From NCBI GenBank assembly GCA_018650795.1, contig JABIFG010000282.1, forward strand, positions 35,491 to 99,490: DNA of 64,000 bases. The letters run 5' to 3'. Below are positions 27,870-38,823 of this stretch, piece by piece. This DNA comes from Fidelibacterota bacterium (lineage in GTDB: Bacteria > Fidelibacterota > UBA8477 > JABMPR01). Position numbers and translations under genes: made by a program. Position 1 is the stretch's first letter. Each line of letters begins with the position of its first letter. Below the pieces are notes generated by a model. It had not been told where the DNA came from, ran no database searches, and saw only the letters and a list, made by a program, of their open reading frames with translations.

Positions 27870-28682
27870 CTATTCTGTAGAGCTTTTATATAGAACACTC
27901 TTGTTAAAAAGAATACTTCCGGACTGTCTAAGGCTATCCACAAGCTGTGTTTCAATATGGCGTTGTTGGTTAATTGAGAGGCGGGCAGCTATTTCTTCCC
28001 AGACCTCATCAAGGCTCTTTACAGAGCCTCGGTCATACCAGGTTTTGACCTCCACCAGGTGATAGCCAAGATCCGTTTTGATGGGTCCAAAAATCCCTGG
28101 GCGTTTCTTTTTAAGCAGATATTCTTTTACTTCAGGAAAAAGGTTTTCAACCTTAAACAAGCCGGTTTCCTTGGGGTGCATAGCCACAAGAGACTGCTTT
28201 TTCTCAAGGTCACCCTTCTCGATGGCACGTTCAAGTTCTCGAGCATCATTTCTGGAGGGTAGCAAGACATGAAAACCAAAGAACTCATTGCTCTGGCGCT
28301 TAAAGGACGTCAGATTCTTCTGGTAGTAGGCCTCAATTTCATCACGGGCAACGCCACCCTGGTTCTTCAGGGTCACATCCAGCTGTTTATCTGCCAGCAG
28401 CCTGCGGCGATAGGTTTCCACCCTGTAATTGAACATAGGATCCCGGTGAATTAAATTCTTCTCAGCCTCTTGAGCTAAAAGGGTTTCCCGAATCCAATTC
28501 TCTACCAACAAGGACTTTTGAAGACTGTCCAGCGCCATAAACCCAGGAAACATTAACACCAGCTCGCCCAATGAAAGATGTTCGTGATTCACCTTAGCAA
28601 TAAGGTTGTCATCCTGACTGTCAGAACAAGAAAGGATTCCCGATAAAAGGGAGACAATCAGAAAAGTAAAAAGAACACGCAT
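27870..28682 (-). CDS. Parvulin-type peptidyl-prolyl isomerase lipoprotein
   Basis: 270 residues. A lipobox LLSGILSC puts a lipidated Cys at about residue 19. A helical N-terminal domain follows, then one parvulin domain (about 130-230) in which FGFHVLL, GIFGPIKTDLGYHLVEVKTW and the ETGLFKVENLFPEVKE region are visible. Probably tethered to a membrane and acting with the flanking SurA and PpiD-like proteins in outer-membrane protein folding. Ten to eleven bases separate it from both neighbours. Confidence 0.8.
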   Translation of the reverse strand: MRVLFTFLIVSLLSGILSCSDSQDDNLIAKVNHEHLSLGELVLMFPGFMALDSLQKSLLVENWIRETLLAQEAEKNLIHRDPMFNYRVETYRRRLLADKQLDVTLKNQGGVARDEIEAYYQKNLTSFKRQSNEFFGFHVLLPSRNDARELERAIEKGDLEKKQSLVAMHPKETGLFKVENLFPEVKEYLLKKKRPGIFGPIKTDLGYHLVEVKTWYDRGSVKSLDEVWEEIAARLSINQQRHIETQLVDSLRQSGSILFNKSVLYKSSTE

Positions 28683-28692
28683 TTATAAGCGG

Positions 28693-30408
28693 CTATTTTT
28701 TGTCTGCTGTTTCACTATAAAAAGCATAGACAGCGGCATAGTTAATTTTAACAGGATACTCTTTAATGAGGTCCCTATAAACAGACTCGGTACGCTTGGT
28801 CCTTAGGTCACTTAAAATTTCCGTTCTGACGCGCCCTTTGACCTTCTTATAGGGCTTGGGTCCTTCGGGCACAAGCTCCTCTAGCTTGATAATGGAATAA
28901 CCGTTACCGAGCTTTATGGGGCCGTTAATTGCACCCACCTCCATAGAGAAGGCTGTTTTACCCATGACACCGTAGCGACCCTCCTGAAAAGCCGGTAATA
29001 ACCCACCATCTTCTTTAGAGGCTTTTCTTTCAGTATAACGGCTAGCCAGCTTGTCAATGAGTTCGCCAGCATCAAGACGTTTTTTCAGGGAGACGGCAAA
29101 TAGACTGTCTTTTACAAAAATCTCACGCACGACAACCTTCTTTTTGTCCATATACTTGGCCGTCTTGTTTGCTTCGTAAAAAGCAAGCAGCTCTTCTTCG
29201 TTAGGGGTCAGGTTTTCGTTCACCTCTTTGGCCATAAAAGCGTCATAGGCGAATCGCTCAACAAGAGCATTTATACTTTTGGCAAAATCTTCATTCTGCT
29301 CAAATTTATTTTTATATCCATAGCTGATAATCAGGTTCTGAGTCACCATTTGTTCAAGGATGCTCTTCAGTTGGTTTTCAGAAGTAATGCGTGGCTTTTG
29401 TCCATCATCTACAGATTTTAACTCCTCAATCAACCAAGCGCTACCCAGCTCTTCACCATTTAGCTTAAAAAGCGGTGCCGGAAAGTTTAATTTTTTCAGA
29501 ACATCATCCATGGGACCCTGTTTGAGCCCCGAGCCATCATAAACGACAAAGAAATCATGTACATTTTTGGCAATTACCTCAAAACCAGCAGCTTTTTTCT
29601 GTTCTTCAAGGAACTGATTTGCCTTTTGTCCAAGCTCAGCACTCTTTTCGCGACCCGCTTGTTGTTTGAGGGCCTGTTTTTCGGATTCAAAATCACCCCG
29701 CTCAAGCTCACGCTTTGCCTCAAGCTTGATGATGTGAAAACCAAAATCAGTTTCCACAACACTCGAAACCTCGCCTGGCTTCAGCTTAAAGGCCGCCTCT
29801 TGAAAAGGACCAACCATTTTGCCCCATCCAAACCAACCAAGATCTCCACCGCTTGTTTTGCCCGAAGGATCATCAGTAAACTCAGTTGCCAGCGCTTCAA
29901 AGGCCTCACCTTTTGAAATGCGATCCTTAATCTGATCCATTAAAGCCAACGCTTCGGTTTTAGTTCGACCAGAGCGAGAGCGGGAGGTGCCCTTGAACTG
30001 CAAGAGAATATGTCGTGCGTTCAGCTCAGTTCCAGAACGATCATAAACCTCTTTGATATAATCATCACTAATTACAACATCAAGAATGGCGCGGGTATAA
30101 ACATCTTGGAGCAGCTGTCTTTTTTCAGCTTTCATTTTTTTGTCTAGAATGTCTTCTGATTCGCCCAGTCCGCGGGCAACGGCTACATGAGAAAAAAGAG
30201 CCTTTCTTACGTGTTCATCAACCTTGGAGTCGATGAAATCATGATCCTTTCCAGCAAAGCGTGTAGCTGGGTTTTGGGATGTGAATTCTTCCAGAGAAAT
30301 ATTTTTTCCATCAATTGTAGCAAGGGTGTCATTATCCATGTTTGAGCATGCAAAGACGAGCATGAGGAGACCCAGGATAAAGAGGGTCCTAGTAAAGCGA
30401 GCATTCAT
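28693..30408 (-). CDS. Two-domain parvulin peptidyl-prolyl isomerase lipoprotein
   Basis: 571 residues. The signal peptide has a lipobox (LMLVFAC, lipidated Cys about 21). The first parvulin domain is at about 130-235, with ARHILLQFKG, GGDLGWFGWGKMVGPFQEAA and FGFHIIKLEA. A helical linker and a second parvulin-like domain follow (about 425-520, with EDGGLLPAFQEGRYGVMGKTAF). It resembles PrsA/PpiD-type foldases. It is first of three consecutive isomerase genes and 30 bases downstream of mfd. Confidence 0.87.
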   Translation of the reverse strand: MNARFTRTLFILGLLMLVFACSNMDNDTLATIDGKNISLEEFTSQNPATRFAGKDHDFIDSKVDEHVRKALFSHVAVARGLGESEDILDKKMKAEKRQLLQDVYTRAILDVVISDDYIKEVYDRSGTELNARHILLQFKGTSRSRSGRTKTEALALMDQIKDRISKGEAFEALATEFTDDPSGKTSGGDLGWFGWGKMVGPFQEAAFKLKPGEVSSVVETDFGFHIIKLEAKRELERGDFESEKQALKQQAGREKSAELGQKANQFLEEQKKAAGFEVIAKNVHDFFVVYDGSGLKQGPMDDVLKKLNFPAPLFKLNGEELGSAWLIEELKSVDDGQKPRITSENQLKSILEQMVTQNLIISYGYKNKFEQNEDFAKSINALVERFAYDAFMAKEVNENLTPNEEELLAFYEANKTAKYMDKKKVVVREIFVKDSLFAVSLKKRLDAGELIDKLASRYTERKASKEDGGLLPAFQEGRYGVMGKTAFSMEVGAINGPIKLGNGYSIIKLEELVPEGPKPYKKVKGRVRTEILSDLRTKRTESVYRDLIKEYPVKINYAAVYAFYSETADKK

Positions 30409-30438
30409 TTCATTAACCTTTTAATTATATTAGAGTTA

Positions 30439-33400
30439 TCATTTATCATTATGGTCGGAAAATTTAGACGAGCGTTGAAGGCTTTCCAAGAATATTCTAA
30501 GCGAGGCCAAAAGGGACTCATCGCTGGTATGCGTCATAATAAAAGTCAGTGATTTGTTGTTCATTATCTCCACCTTTTTACCGGTTTCTCCCAGCGCTTT
30601 GGACAGAGCTTTAATGATCTCGCTTCCTTCTTGTTCCACATGTTCAGGCAAAAAATCACATTGTGCCCGAGATCCCTTAACAACAATGGATCGAATCCCC
30701 AGGGATTGTCCAATCTTTTTTACCAGGGCAGCCTCGATAAGGTTTATGGTTTCTGGTGGGAGGAGGCCAAAACGATCTCTTAACGCTTCACGAATTCCAT
30801 GGATATCCCCAGCGGTTTCCGCTTCAGCAATCCTACGATAACTGGCAATGCGTTCTGCTGTGTTTTCGACATAATTTGAGGGGATCTGCATCTCCAAATC
30901 GATGGAGATATCGGGTGGGGGGAAAACGACTGCCTGGTCACCCTTAATTTCTTTAAGGGTTTCTAGAGTGTCTTTTAAGATTCGGGTATACAGGTGGTAC
31001 CCAATGTTGCTGATGTGGCCACTTTGTTCAGTTCCAAAGACATTTCCCGAACCGCGAATTTCTAAATCACGCATAGCAATCTCATAGCCACCCCCATAAT
31101 GGGCATGTCTTTCCAGGGCGTTGAGACGCCTGATGGCATTTACGCTGAGCTTTCTGAAACCTGGCGCCACAAAGAAGGCCCAGGCCTTGCGATGAGACCG
31201 ACCGACGCGTCCTCTTAACTGATAAAGCTGGGACAAGCCCATGGCATCGGCTCGATTAACAATTATCGTGTTGGCATTTGGTATGTCCAGCCCGGATTCA
31301 ACAATAGTAGTTGATAGAAGTACGTCAAACTCTTTATGGAAAAAACCCAGCATGACCCGCTCAAGCGTACGAGGGTTCATTTGACCATGACCCAAGCCGA
31401 ACTTCACCTCGGGCAGCAGTTTTTGCAATCGACTTAACATGATTCCGATAGACTCAACCCGGTTGTGCACAAAAAAGACCTGACCGCCACGGTCAACCTC
31501 TCGCAGAATAGCCTCGCGAATACGGTTTTCATCAAAATCCATCACCACGGTTTCCACAGGCTGACGCTCTTTTGGTGGAGTTTTTAACATTGAGAGATCT
31601 CGAGCGCCCATAAGAGACATCTGCAGCGTGCGGGGAATAGGCGTGGCTGTCATAGCCAGAGAGTCCACCGACATTTTAATTTCTTTTACCCGTTCTTTAT
31701 GTTTGACCCCAAAGCGATGTTCTTCATCTACAATGAGCAACCCAAGTCGATTAAAAACAACATCTTTGGATAGTATTCGATGCGTTCCAATTACCACGTC
31801 AAGAAGCCCTTTTTCAATATCGGATAGAGTTTGTTTAATCTGTTTTGGGGTTCTAAAGCGGGAGAGCACACCTACGCTCACGGGGTAATCTGCAAAACGC
31901 TCAAGAAAGGTCTCATAGTGTTGTTGGGCTAAAATGGTGGTGGGCACCAACACACCGACCTGTTTAGAATCGTTGATAGCCTTGAAAACTGCCCGCATGG
32001 CAACTTCTGTTTTTCCAAAGCCCACATCACCACAGAGCAAACGATCCATAGGAAAAGCAGCTTCCATGTCTTGCTTAATATCTTCGACAGCCTTTAGTTG
32101 ATCACTGGTTTCGTCATACATGAAAGAGGCTTCCATGCGTTTCTGGAAGTCGTTATCAGGGCTATAGCGAAAACCCTCAACAATAAAGCGGTTGGCATAT
32201 AGTTCGATAAGCTCTTTGGCGTAATTGTCAACAGCTTTGCGGGTCTTTATCTTTACCTGGTCCCATTCTGTAGTGCGCAGGCGTGTGAGTTTGGGCGGTG
32301 TTTCCAGCTGTGATTCGTAGCGATGCACGCGGTGCATTTTCTCGACGGGCACATAAATCCGATCACCAGCCTCATACTCAAGTGCCAGGACCTCACGGAC
32401 TGTTTTTTGAAAGGGCATTAGCTCGATACCCAGGTATTTGCCCACCCCATAATCGAGATGAACCACATAATCACCTTCTTCAAAAGCCTCAACACGCGTA
32501 GCGGGCTTGACCGGAAAGGACCTGGGTATAACGCTGCGCTTTCTAGTTCTTCCAAAAATCTGATGGTCTGTGAGCACGGCCAGCTTGTTCTTGTGGTCTA
32601 TAAAGCCAGATGACAACGAAAGACGTACGCTTTCAAAACGCAGATCTTCAAACAGCACACGTAGGCGATCAAGCTGGATATTACTATCAGCGCAAATGTA
32701 AACCCGATAATTTTCTTCGTTGAGGTGGCCCAGGCGCGCACGAAAAGCATCCAGGTTTCGCTGGAAGTCAGGCTGAATTTCTATATCGTGAACATGGCCT
32801 GCCAGCGGTTTTGACTGATAAAACCAGGACACGTCACCAGGACGCTCATCTCCTAACAACCCGGCAATGGTAGTTGAATCAGAATCTTCAATAATGGGTC
32901 GATATTGATAAAACTTAACACCAACAGGCACAGAATTAATTAAAGGGTCTACAACAGTATCCAGAAAGGGGTTCTCTGGAAAAATTGTGATCTCCCCATG
33001 TTCAACGCCAGATCTCTGTGTGGCGGGATCAAATTCCCGAATAGACTCCAGGGTGTTTCCAAAAAAATCCAGACGGAGCGGCTTGTTTTGATCGCCAGGG
33101 AAAACATCAAAAATGCCACCCCTCGAGGCATAATAGCCTGGCTCTACCACAAAGGCGTCTTGGGTAAACCCATATTCGAACAACCCTCTTTCGAGATCTG
33201 TTACTGAATAGTCCTGCCCCTTCTGTAGAACGATACTTTTTAAAGCGTCTCCGGAAAGGCCTCCGGCAAGTTCAGCAGCCTGGGTAACATATATTCCAGG
33301 ACTAGCCGAGAGCAGTGCTCTCAGAGCACGGCCAGACTGTCCTGTATCAATACCATCCACACGATCACTACCCACAAAATGAACATCTTGACTAAGACCT

Positions 33401-33594
33401 AAAGCTACAATATCATTGAGTGCCCGTTCGGCAGACGGCTTGTCTGGCAAAACCAATACGGTAGCAAGGTTTTTTAGGTTTGCCTGTACCAAAAAGGCCA
33501 ACAAGGGTGGTTCTACTCCAGAAATAGAAGCAGCAGGGAGGGCGTAAGTCCTGGCTATATGGGCGGTAAGGTCAGCGTGTTTCACGTGAAACAT
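30439..33594 (-). CDS. mfd: Transcription-repair coupling factor Mfd
   Basis: ATPase that removes RNA polymerase stalled at DNA lesions and recruits UvrA. 1051 residues, slightly shorter than E. coli Mfd. Order: UvrB-like N-terminal module, CarD-like RNA polymerase interaction domain (about 375-440, [18 protein letters not shown]), helicase lobe 1 with Walker [12 protein letters not shown] and DEEH box, lobe 2 with [16 protein letters not shown], and a C-terminal TRCF domain. The N-terminal MFHVKH is encoded by the perfect parS site, and the first 23 bases overlap the mnmG 3' end. Confidence 0.96.
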   Translation of the reverse strand: MFHVKHADLTAHIARTYALPAASISGVEPPLLAFLVQANLKNLATVLVLPDKPSAERALNDIVALGLSQDVHFVGSDRVDGIDTGQSGRALRALLSASPGIYVTQAAELAGGLSGDALKSIVLQKGQDYSVTDLERGLFEYGFTQDAFVVEPGYYASRGGIFDVFPGDQNKPLRLDFFGNTLESIREFDPATQRSGVEHGEITIFPENPFLDTVVDPLINSVPVGVKFYQYRPIIEDSDSTTIAGLLGDERPGDVSWFYQSKPLAGHVHDIEIQPDFQRNLDAFRARLGHLNEENYRVYICADSNIQLDRLRVLFEDLRFESVRLSLSSGFIDHKNKLAVLTDHQIFGRTRKRSVIPRSFPVKPATRVEAFEEGDYVVHLDYGVGKYLGIELMPFQKTVREVLALEYEAGDRIYVPVEKMHRVHRYESQLETPPKLTRLRTTEWDQVKIKTRKAVDNYAKELIELYANRFIVEGFRYSPDNDFQKRMEASFMYDETSDQLKAVEDIKQDMEAAFPMDRLLCGDVGFGKTEVAMRAVFKAINDSKQVGVLVPTTILAQQHYETFLERFADYPVSVGVLSRFRTPKQIKQTLSDIEKGLLDVVIGTHRILSKDVVFNRLGLLIVDEEHRFGVKHKERVKEIKMSVDSLAMTATPIPRTLQMSLMGARDLSMLKTPPKERQPVETVVMDFDENRIREAILREVDRGGQVFFVHNRVESIGIMLSRLQKLLPEVKFGLGHGQMNPRTLERVMLGFFHKEFDVLLSTTIVESGLDIPNANTIIVNRADAMGLSQLYQLRGRVGRSHRKAWAFFVAPGFRKLSVNAIRRLNALERHAHYGGGYEIAMRDLEIRGSGNVFGTEQSGHISNIGYHLYTRILKDTLETLKEIKGDQAVVFPPPDISIDLEMQIPSNYVENTAERIASYRRIAEAETAGDIHGIREALRDRFGLLPPETINLIEAALVKKIGQSLGIRSIVVKGSRAQCDFLPEHVEQEGSEIIKALSKALGETGKKVEIMNNKSLTFIMTHTSDESLLASLRIFLESLQRSSKFSDHNDK

Positions 33595-35455
33595 TTTTTT
33601 TGATAAGAATAATTAACAAAGACACATCTGCTGGTGATACACCACTTATTCTTGAGGCTTGCCCAATGGTCTCTGGGCGAATTTTGTCCAGTTTTTGACG
33701 GGCCTCAAAAGAAACCGCCTGCATAGAAAGATAGTCAATTGAGTCGGGGATGGACATTTGTTGGTGTTTTGATAGGCGCTCCACTTGCAGTCTCTCTCGC
33801 TCGATGTAACCACTATATTTGGTGTTGGTTGCAATAAGGGTGAGCAGGGCGGGGGGCAGGTCGTTCACCCATTTCGGAAGCAGGGATTGGATGTCATTAA
33901 TTGTGACCCCGGGGCGTTTCAAAATGTTTGCCAGGGACTGGCTTTCTTTCACTGTCGTTTGCGTATCGATGAGCTTGTTAATTATATCGGATTTAACATA
34001 GGTAGCCCTAAACAATGCTTCTGTCTTTACGGTTAATTCTTTTTGGTTCTCTACGTCACGATAAAGAGCCTCACCTGTGAGTCCAAGCCGAAATCCTTTT
34101 TCCGCGAGACGAAAATGGGCATTGTCGTAACGTAATAGAAGTCGGTGCTCGGCCCTTGATGTAAACATGCGATAGGGCTCGTCTGTGTCTTTGGTGATAA
34201 GGTCGTCTATCAGAACACCGATATAGGCTTCGGACCTGGCCAACACAAAAGGTTCGGACCGATCAATACCCAAACAGGCATTGATTCCAGCCATCAAGCC
34301 TTGGGCGGCAGCCTCCTCATACCCGGACGTTCCGTTAATCTGCCCGGCAAAAAACAGCCCTTTAACGCGTTTTGTTTCCAGGGTGGCTTTTAACTGCGAG
34401 GGTGGGAAAAAATCATATTCAATAGCATAACCCGGCCGAATAAACTCCACCTTTTCCAACCCCGGAACGGTGCGCAGGCTGCTTAGTTGGACCTCTTCTG
34501 GGAGAGACGACGAGAACCCGTTTACATAAATCTGATCGGCGTTGCTCCATTCCGGCTCCAAAAAGAGTTGGTGAGAGTTCTTTTCCGCGAAACGAACCAC
34601 CTTATCCTCTATTGATGGACAATAGCGGGGACCAACACCCTGTATGACGCCAGTAAAGAGCGGGGAAAACTTCAGGCCACCATTAATAACCCTGTGGGTC
34701 TCTTCATTCGTGTTGGTGATGTAGCAAAATTCATTGGGTGGATCAAAGTCTTGGGTGGAAAATGAAAAGGGTTCAGGGTTTTCATCGCCAGCCTGAACGG
34801 TTGTTTTAGAAAGATCTATACTTTCCCGCTTGATGCGTGGTGGCGTTCCTGTTTTGAGTCGACCTGTTTCAAAACCGAGCTTCACCAGAGACTCAGTAAT
34901 GCCCACGCTAGCGGACTCGCCAATACGTCCAGCTGAAAATTGTTCGCTTCCTATATGTATCAGGCCGTTTAGGAAGGTGCCGTTGGTTAATATAAGGGCC
35001 TGACACATAAAAGTTGATCCACCTCGGGTTTGAACTCCGGTGATTACAGAGTCTGTGTCGTTGGCGATGACTGCAATGGCCTCATCTTCATAGATGTCCA
35101 GGCCCGCCTGGTTATTACAGGTGTTCACCATATATGCGCTATAGGCTTTTTTGTCAATTTGGGCTCGTGGCGACCAAACGGCGCGACCCTTGGATCGATT
35201 GAGCATTTTAAATTGGATGCCAGTATGGTCGGTAGCTTTGGCCATTTCACCACCCAAGGCGTCGATCTCTCGGACGAGATGCCCCTTGGCCAGCCCGCCA
35301 ATGGCAGGATTACAGGAGGCGCGTCCCAGGGCTGCCATTTCCATGGTGATGAGTAAGGTATTTTTGCCGAGGCGGCTGGCGGCAAGAGCGGCCTCTATAC
35401 CCGCATGGCCACCACCTACGACGATGATGTCATATGATTTACGTGAAACAGGCAA
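33572..35455 (-). CDS. mnmG: tRNA uridine-5-carboxymethylaminomethyl modification enzyme MnmG (GidA)
   Basis: FAD-dependent partner of MnmE that modifies the wobble uridine of several tRNAs. 627 residues. The dinucleotide-binding motif [19 protein letters not shown] is at the N-terminus (about 11-29). The conserved [15 protein letters not shown] and a C-terminal helical domain are present. Start is TTG 35455. It follows mnmE by two bases. The C-terminus ends in VSRETR, encoded by the parS palindrome. Its start codon region also carries a two-mismatch parS look-alike. Confidence 0.96.
   Translation of the reverse strand: MPVSRKSYDIIVVGGGHAGIEAALAASRLGKNTLLITMEMAALGRASCNPAIGGLAKGHLVREIDALGGEMAKATDHTGIQFKMLNRSKGRAVWSPRAQIDKKAYSAYMVNTCNNQAGLDIYEDEAIAVIANDTDSVITGVQTRGGSTFMCQALILTNGTFLNGLIHIGSEQFSAGRIGESASVGITESLVKLGFETGRLKTGTPPRIKRESIDLSKTTVQAGDENPEPFSFSTQDFDPPNEFCYITNTNEETHRVINGGLKFSPLFTGVIQGVGPRYCPSIEDKVVRFAEKNSHQLFLEPEWSNADQIYVNGFSSSLPEEVQLSSLRTVPGLEKVEFIRPGYAIEYDFFPPSQLKATLETKRVKGLFFAGQINGTSGYEEAAAQGLMAGINACLGIDRSEPFVLARSEAYIGVLIDDLITKDTDEPYRMFTSRAEHRLLLRYDNAHFRLAEKGFRLGLTGEALYRDVENQKELTVKTEALFRATYVKSDIINKLIDTQTTVKESQSLANILKRPGVTINDIQSLLPKWVNDLPPALLTLIATNTKYSGYIERERLQVERLSKHQQMSIPDSIDYLSMQAVSFEARQKLDKIRPETIGQASRISGVSPADVSLLIILIKKNVSRETR
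33578..33593. promoter_or_regulatory. parS centromere site, perfect consensus
   Basis: TGTTTCACGTGAAACA is the exact 16-bp palindrome bound by ParB/Spo0J in most bacteria. It lies at the overlap of mnmG (3' end) and mfd (5' start) and encodes parts of both proteins (VSRET and MFHVKH). Its position near dnaA, rpmH and mnmE fits an origin-proximal centromere. parA and parB are not in the window. Confidence 0.93.
35435..35450. promoter_or_regulatory. Possible degenerate parS site
   Basis: TGATTTACGTGAAACA matches the parS consensus at 14 of 16 positions, with the right half intact. It spans codons 2-7 of mnmG, 1.86 kb from the perfect site. It could be a weak second site or chance similarity. 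Confidence 0.4.
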
Positions 35456-35457
35456 GA

Positions 35458-36798
35458 CTATTTACCCACGCAAAAGCCACTAAAAATCTGATTGAGGATG
35501 TCATCCGGTGTGGTTTTTCCAGTGATCTCGCCCAGGACATCCAGAGCCAGGCGCAAATCTGAGGCAATGTATTCAGGACCAAGTTCGTTTTGTATAGAAG
35601 CGATGCTTGTGGCAATTTGGTCCCTAAACCGAATAAACACATCTCTATGGCGCTCACTATTCAACACAACACCCCCAACCCCAATATTAATCATGTTGAT
35701 AACTTGTTTATAAAGCATCTTTTTTAGTGCCTCCAGGCCTTCGCCTGTGGTACAGGACAGGTTGATGTCCATGTTGTCTGGGGTTTCGGAAGCGAGATCA
35801 AGCTTATTAAAAACAGAGATATAGGGTGTATGTATAAGGTCGTCCGGGATGGTTGTCTCTGTGTCGGGGGCGTGAACCAGGATAATCAGGTCAGCGCTGT
35901 CAATTTCACCCAGGCTGCGATCAACACCAGACAGCTCTGCCTCGCTCTTGGTTTCACGTAACCCTGCGGTATCTACTAGAATTACAGAATGGCCGGCGAT
36001 TACGATGGTTTTCTCGATGGTATCTCGAGTTGTACCGGCCTGAGCGGTAACAATCGCGCGATCTTCACCTAAAAGGAGATTAAACAGAGAAGACTTCCCG
36101 CTGTTGGGTGCCCCCACAAGCGGGACTCTAATTCCTTCTTCGAGCCTGCGCCCATAGAAAAAGGTTTCCAAAAGCGCTTCGGTGGTTGCTCTAATCTCAA
36201 AAAGTGGATTTAGAAGTGTCTGAGGTGGAGAGAAATCGATCTCCTGGTCTGAAAAATCCAGCTCGGCCTCAAGGATGGTGAGGCTGTGAATTAACTTGTT
36301 CGACATTGAATCAATCAAGAGCCTGAGGTTGCCCATAAGCTGGTTTCTGGCATTTTTGTGGGAGGCAGCATCCTTGGCATGTATGAGATCAGCCACTGCT
36401 TCAGCACGAGAAAGATCAATCCGACCGCTTAAAAAGGAGCGAAAGGTGAACTCTCCGGCACCAGCTGTTCGCAATCCGGGTGCACGAAGAAGCACTTCAA
36501 GCAGTTTATGTTGCAAATATGCACCACCGTGAATGGAAATCTCTACCAGGTCTTCTCCGGTAGCGGAGTGGGGTCCCTTGAAATACGTGACCACACAATC
36601 GTCAAACTCACCCTGCCCAAGGGAGGGATGTTTCAGTTTGCCAAAGGTGGCATATCTAGGCTTTAGTTTTTGAGTACTCGAGAAATATTGATTAATTGTT
36701 TCAAGTGCGAGAGGACCAGAAATCCTGACAACAGCCAGGCCGCCTATGCCAGGCGGCGTGGAAATCGCGACAATAGTATCCTCAACAAAGGGAAGCAC
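35458..36798 (-). CDS. mnmE: tRNA modification GTPase MnmE (TrmE)
   Basis: 446 residues. N-terminal tetrahydrofolate-binding domain ([20 protein letters not shown]), helical domain, inserted GTPase domain with G1 [12 protein letters not shown] (about 222-233), G3 DTAG and G4 NKLD, and the C-terminal catalytic cysteine motif FCVGK (family usually CIGK). It works with MnmG directly downstream. It lies 15 bases after yidC on the same strand. Confidence 0.96.
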   Translation of the reverse strand: MLPFVEDTIVAISTPPGIGGLAVVRISGPLALETINQYFSSTQKLKPRYATFGKLKHPSLGQGEFDDCVVTYFKGPHSATGEDLVEISIHGGAYLQHKLLEVLLRAPGLRTAGAGEFTFRSFLSGRIDLSRAEAVADLIHAKDAASHKNARNQLMGNLRLLIDSMSNKLIHSLTILEAELDFSDQEIDFSPPQTLLNPLFEIRATTEALLETFFYGRRLEEGIRVPLVGAPNSGKSSLFNLLLGEDRAIVTAQAGTTRDTIEKTIVIAGHSVILVDTAGLRETKSEAELSGVDRSLGEIDSADLIILVHAPDTETTIPDDLIHTPYISVFNKLDLASETPDNMDINLSCTTGEGLEALKKMLYKQVINMINIGVGGVVLNSERHRDVFIRFRDQIATSIASIQNELGPEYIASDLRLALDVLGEITGKTTPDDILNQIFSGFCVGK

Positions 36799-36813
36799 AA
36801 AGGATCCTTCACC

Positions 36814-38580
36814 TTACTTCTTGCGTTTCTTTTTGGGGCGCGCTACAGGAGCAGGAGTGCTGACCGAAGCCGGTAAAGGCTGTTTGGGGGTCAACTTCTG
36901 TTGAAGGATGGACATAATGTTAAAGAGAGTGTAGTATAGATTTAGCCCTGAAGGGAATGTGTAGAACATAAAGAAGAAAACAGCCGTCATAATATAAGGC
37001 ATGTTTTTCATCTGGGGGTTCGCATTGGCTGTCGGTGTCATGAGTTTCTGTTGTAACATCATGGTGGCCGACATAATAATCGGTAACAGGTTGATATCGA
37101 TACCGCCAATATTACCAACGGTATCTGGAAGGGAAAGATCAGCGATCCAAAACTCTAGACCCTTAAAGGCAGCGCCCCTCAACTCAATGGTTGTTCTAAA
37201 CAGGTTAAACATAGCAATCAGAATAGGCATCTGGATCAGCAGCGGTAAACAGCCGCCAAGCGGATTAACCCCAAGCTCCTTATAGAGCTTCATGGTTTCC
37301 TCGTTCAGACGCTTCGGATCATCTTTGTATTTTTCCTTAAGCGCTGTGATTTGAGGTTGAGCTTGTTGCATGTTCTGGGTTGAAGAAAACTGTTTCTTGG
37401 TGAGAGGGGCCAACAAAAGCTTTACCAGTATCGAGAAGAGAATAAGCACGATACCATAGTTAGGAATAATGCCATACAGGGATTTAAAAACCCACAGAGC
37501 CCCTTTTCCGATAATACCAAACCAGCCCCAGTTCATCATTTCTTCAAAACCCAACTGGTAGCCTTTAAGAATATCATAATCGAGAGGTCCAACATAAACA
37601 CGATAATTGGACTGACTAACGTCGTTTCGCCGATCAAAGGAATCACGTATATCAAAATCAAAAATCTTCTCAGAATTATCATCACCACCAGGTGTTTGAT
37701 AGCGCAGCATTTTGAACTCGGAGACAGGCCTTTCTGGAATAAGAATGGCCGTGAAATATTTGGAGCGGGCACCAACCCAGGTGGTTAGCGCTGTTTGCAC
37801 TTCAGATTCACGATCTTCGTCTGCAGAATAATCAGAGGGGCTGCTATCATCCCCGAGTAGTGCATACATTTCTGAATAATATAGATCATCCTTACGGTTC
37901 TTTTCTGTTGGAGCAACACCACCAGACCAGCTTGTGGCAAAGTAACGACCGGCATTTACCTGGTCGAATTCGATCAGTTCCTGTGAAAGATCGAAATGAA
38001 AACTGTCAGGATAGAAGGTAAAGGTTCGAATAATTTTGGCTCCAGCACCCAGGGAAAGTTCAAAAGAAAATGAGGCAGAATTTCCGTAAACAGGAAAATC
38101 AAAATCATAGCCCTCTCCAAGAGAACAAACCGACAAAAGGTCCTGTGTGTCGAAATTTTCAACCTCATACCCTATGAACTGGTTGGCTAGAATACCCTCA
38201 GCCATATCAGAGACAAGCTGAACACGAGAGCTGTCCTTCATCAAATAGTCATTTAAATAGACTTTTTCTAGAGTACCGCCACCGAGGCTTGACAAGTGCA
38301 TTTCAAATAGAGGTGTAGATACGACAACACGAGTTTCGGTAAGGCTTGCTGTTTCCAGGTCATCGACCAGAATTGAAGCCGGCTTAACAGCTGGAGGGGT
38401 TATGGTAACTGGAATTTGTTCTAGCGTATCCGATTCTGATGAAAAAGAGGACTCAATATGGGGTTTTTGTGGAGCAGTGCTACCGGGAGCGACTTTTTCC
38501 TGATACCAGTCAGAGAAAAAGACCATGAGGATAAGCCCCATCAGGGCAATAGCGACGAGCGTTCTGTTTTGTTCAGACAT
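36814..38580 (-). CDS. yidC: Membrane protein insertase YidC
   Basis: Inserts and folds inner-membrane proteins with or without SecYEG. 588 residues, the long Gram-negative form: N-terminal membrane helix (about 8-25), a large periplasmic beta domain (about 60-355), then the conserved five-helix insertase core with NYGIVLILFSILVKLLLAPL, GVNPLGGCLPLLIQMPIL and YTFPSGLNLYYT. The C-terminal tail is basic (RPKKKRKK). The gene lies between yidD and mnmE in the usual dnaA-proximal order. Confidence 0.96.
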   Translation of the reverse strand: MSEQNRTLVAIALMGLILMVFFSDWYQEKVAPGSTAPQKPHIESSFSSESDTLEQIPVTITPPAVKPASILVDDLETASLTETRVVVSTPLFEMHLSSLGGGTLEKVYLNDYLMKDSSRVQLVSDMAEGILANQFIGYEVENFDTQDLLSVCSLGEGYDFDFPVYGNSASFSFELSLGAGAKIIRTFTFYPDSFHFDLSQELIEFDQVNAGRYFATSWSGGVAPTEKNRKDDLYYSEMYALLGDDSSPSDYSADEDRESEVQTALTTWVGARSKYFTAILIPERPVSEFKMLRYQTPGGDDNSEKIFDFDIRDSFDRRNDVSQSNYRVYVGPLDYDILKGYQLGFEEMMNWGWFGIIGKGALWVFKSLYGIIPNYGIVLILFSILVKLLLAPLTKKQFSSTQNMQQAQPQITALKEKYKDDPKRLNEETMKLYKELGVNPLGGCLPLLIQMPILIAMFNLFRTTIELRGAAFKGLEFWIADLSLPDTVGNIGGIDINLLPIIMSATMMLQQKLMTPTANANPQMKNMPYIMTAVFFFMFYTFPSGLNLYYTLFNIMSILQQKLTPKQPLPASVSTPAPVARPKKKRKK

Positions 38581-38586
38581 GGTTGT

Positions 38587-38823
38587 TTAAGAATCCTTAT
38601 TCTTTATAACGGGATCAAAACCGCCTTTGGTGTAGGGATTACAGCGGACGATCCTCCATGTGGATTTAGGTAAAGCCTTCCACAGGGGTAATTTTTCAAA
38701 TGCTTCTACTGTATAGTGTGAACAAGTCGGGTAAAAACGGCAAGTGTCCGGGAAGAGGGGGCTGATAGTCACCTGATAGAGCTTTACCAAAAGGACAAAA
38801 GGCATGTTGATCCACTTATTCAT
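38587..38823 (-). CDS. yidD: Membrane protein insertion efficiency factor YidD
   Basis: 78 residues from ATG 38823, chosen because the family starts at about [18 protein letters not shown]; the open frame runs further up into rnpA. It has the family signature YQVTISPLFPDTCRFYPTCS with the conserved cysteines and GGFDPV near the end. It overlaps the rnpA 3' end by eight bases. It assists YidC, encoded next. Confidence 0.9.
   Translation of the reverse strand: MNKWINMPFVLLVKLYQVTISPLFPDTCRFYPTCSHYTVEAFEKLPLWKALPKSTWRIVRCNPYTKGGFDPVIKNKDS

Noticed and set aside
35937..35956. GGTTTCACGTAACC in mnmE as another parS
   Set aside because: Only about 11 of 16 positions match and the right half is broken.
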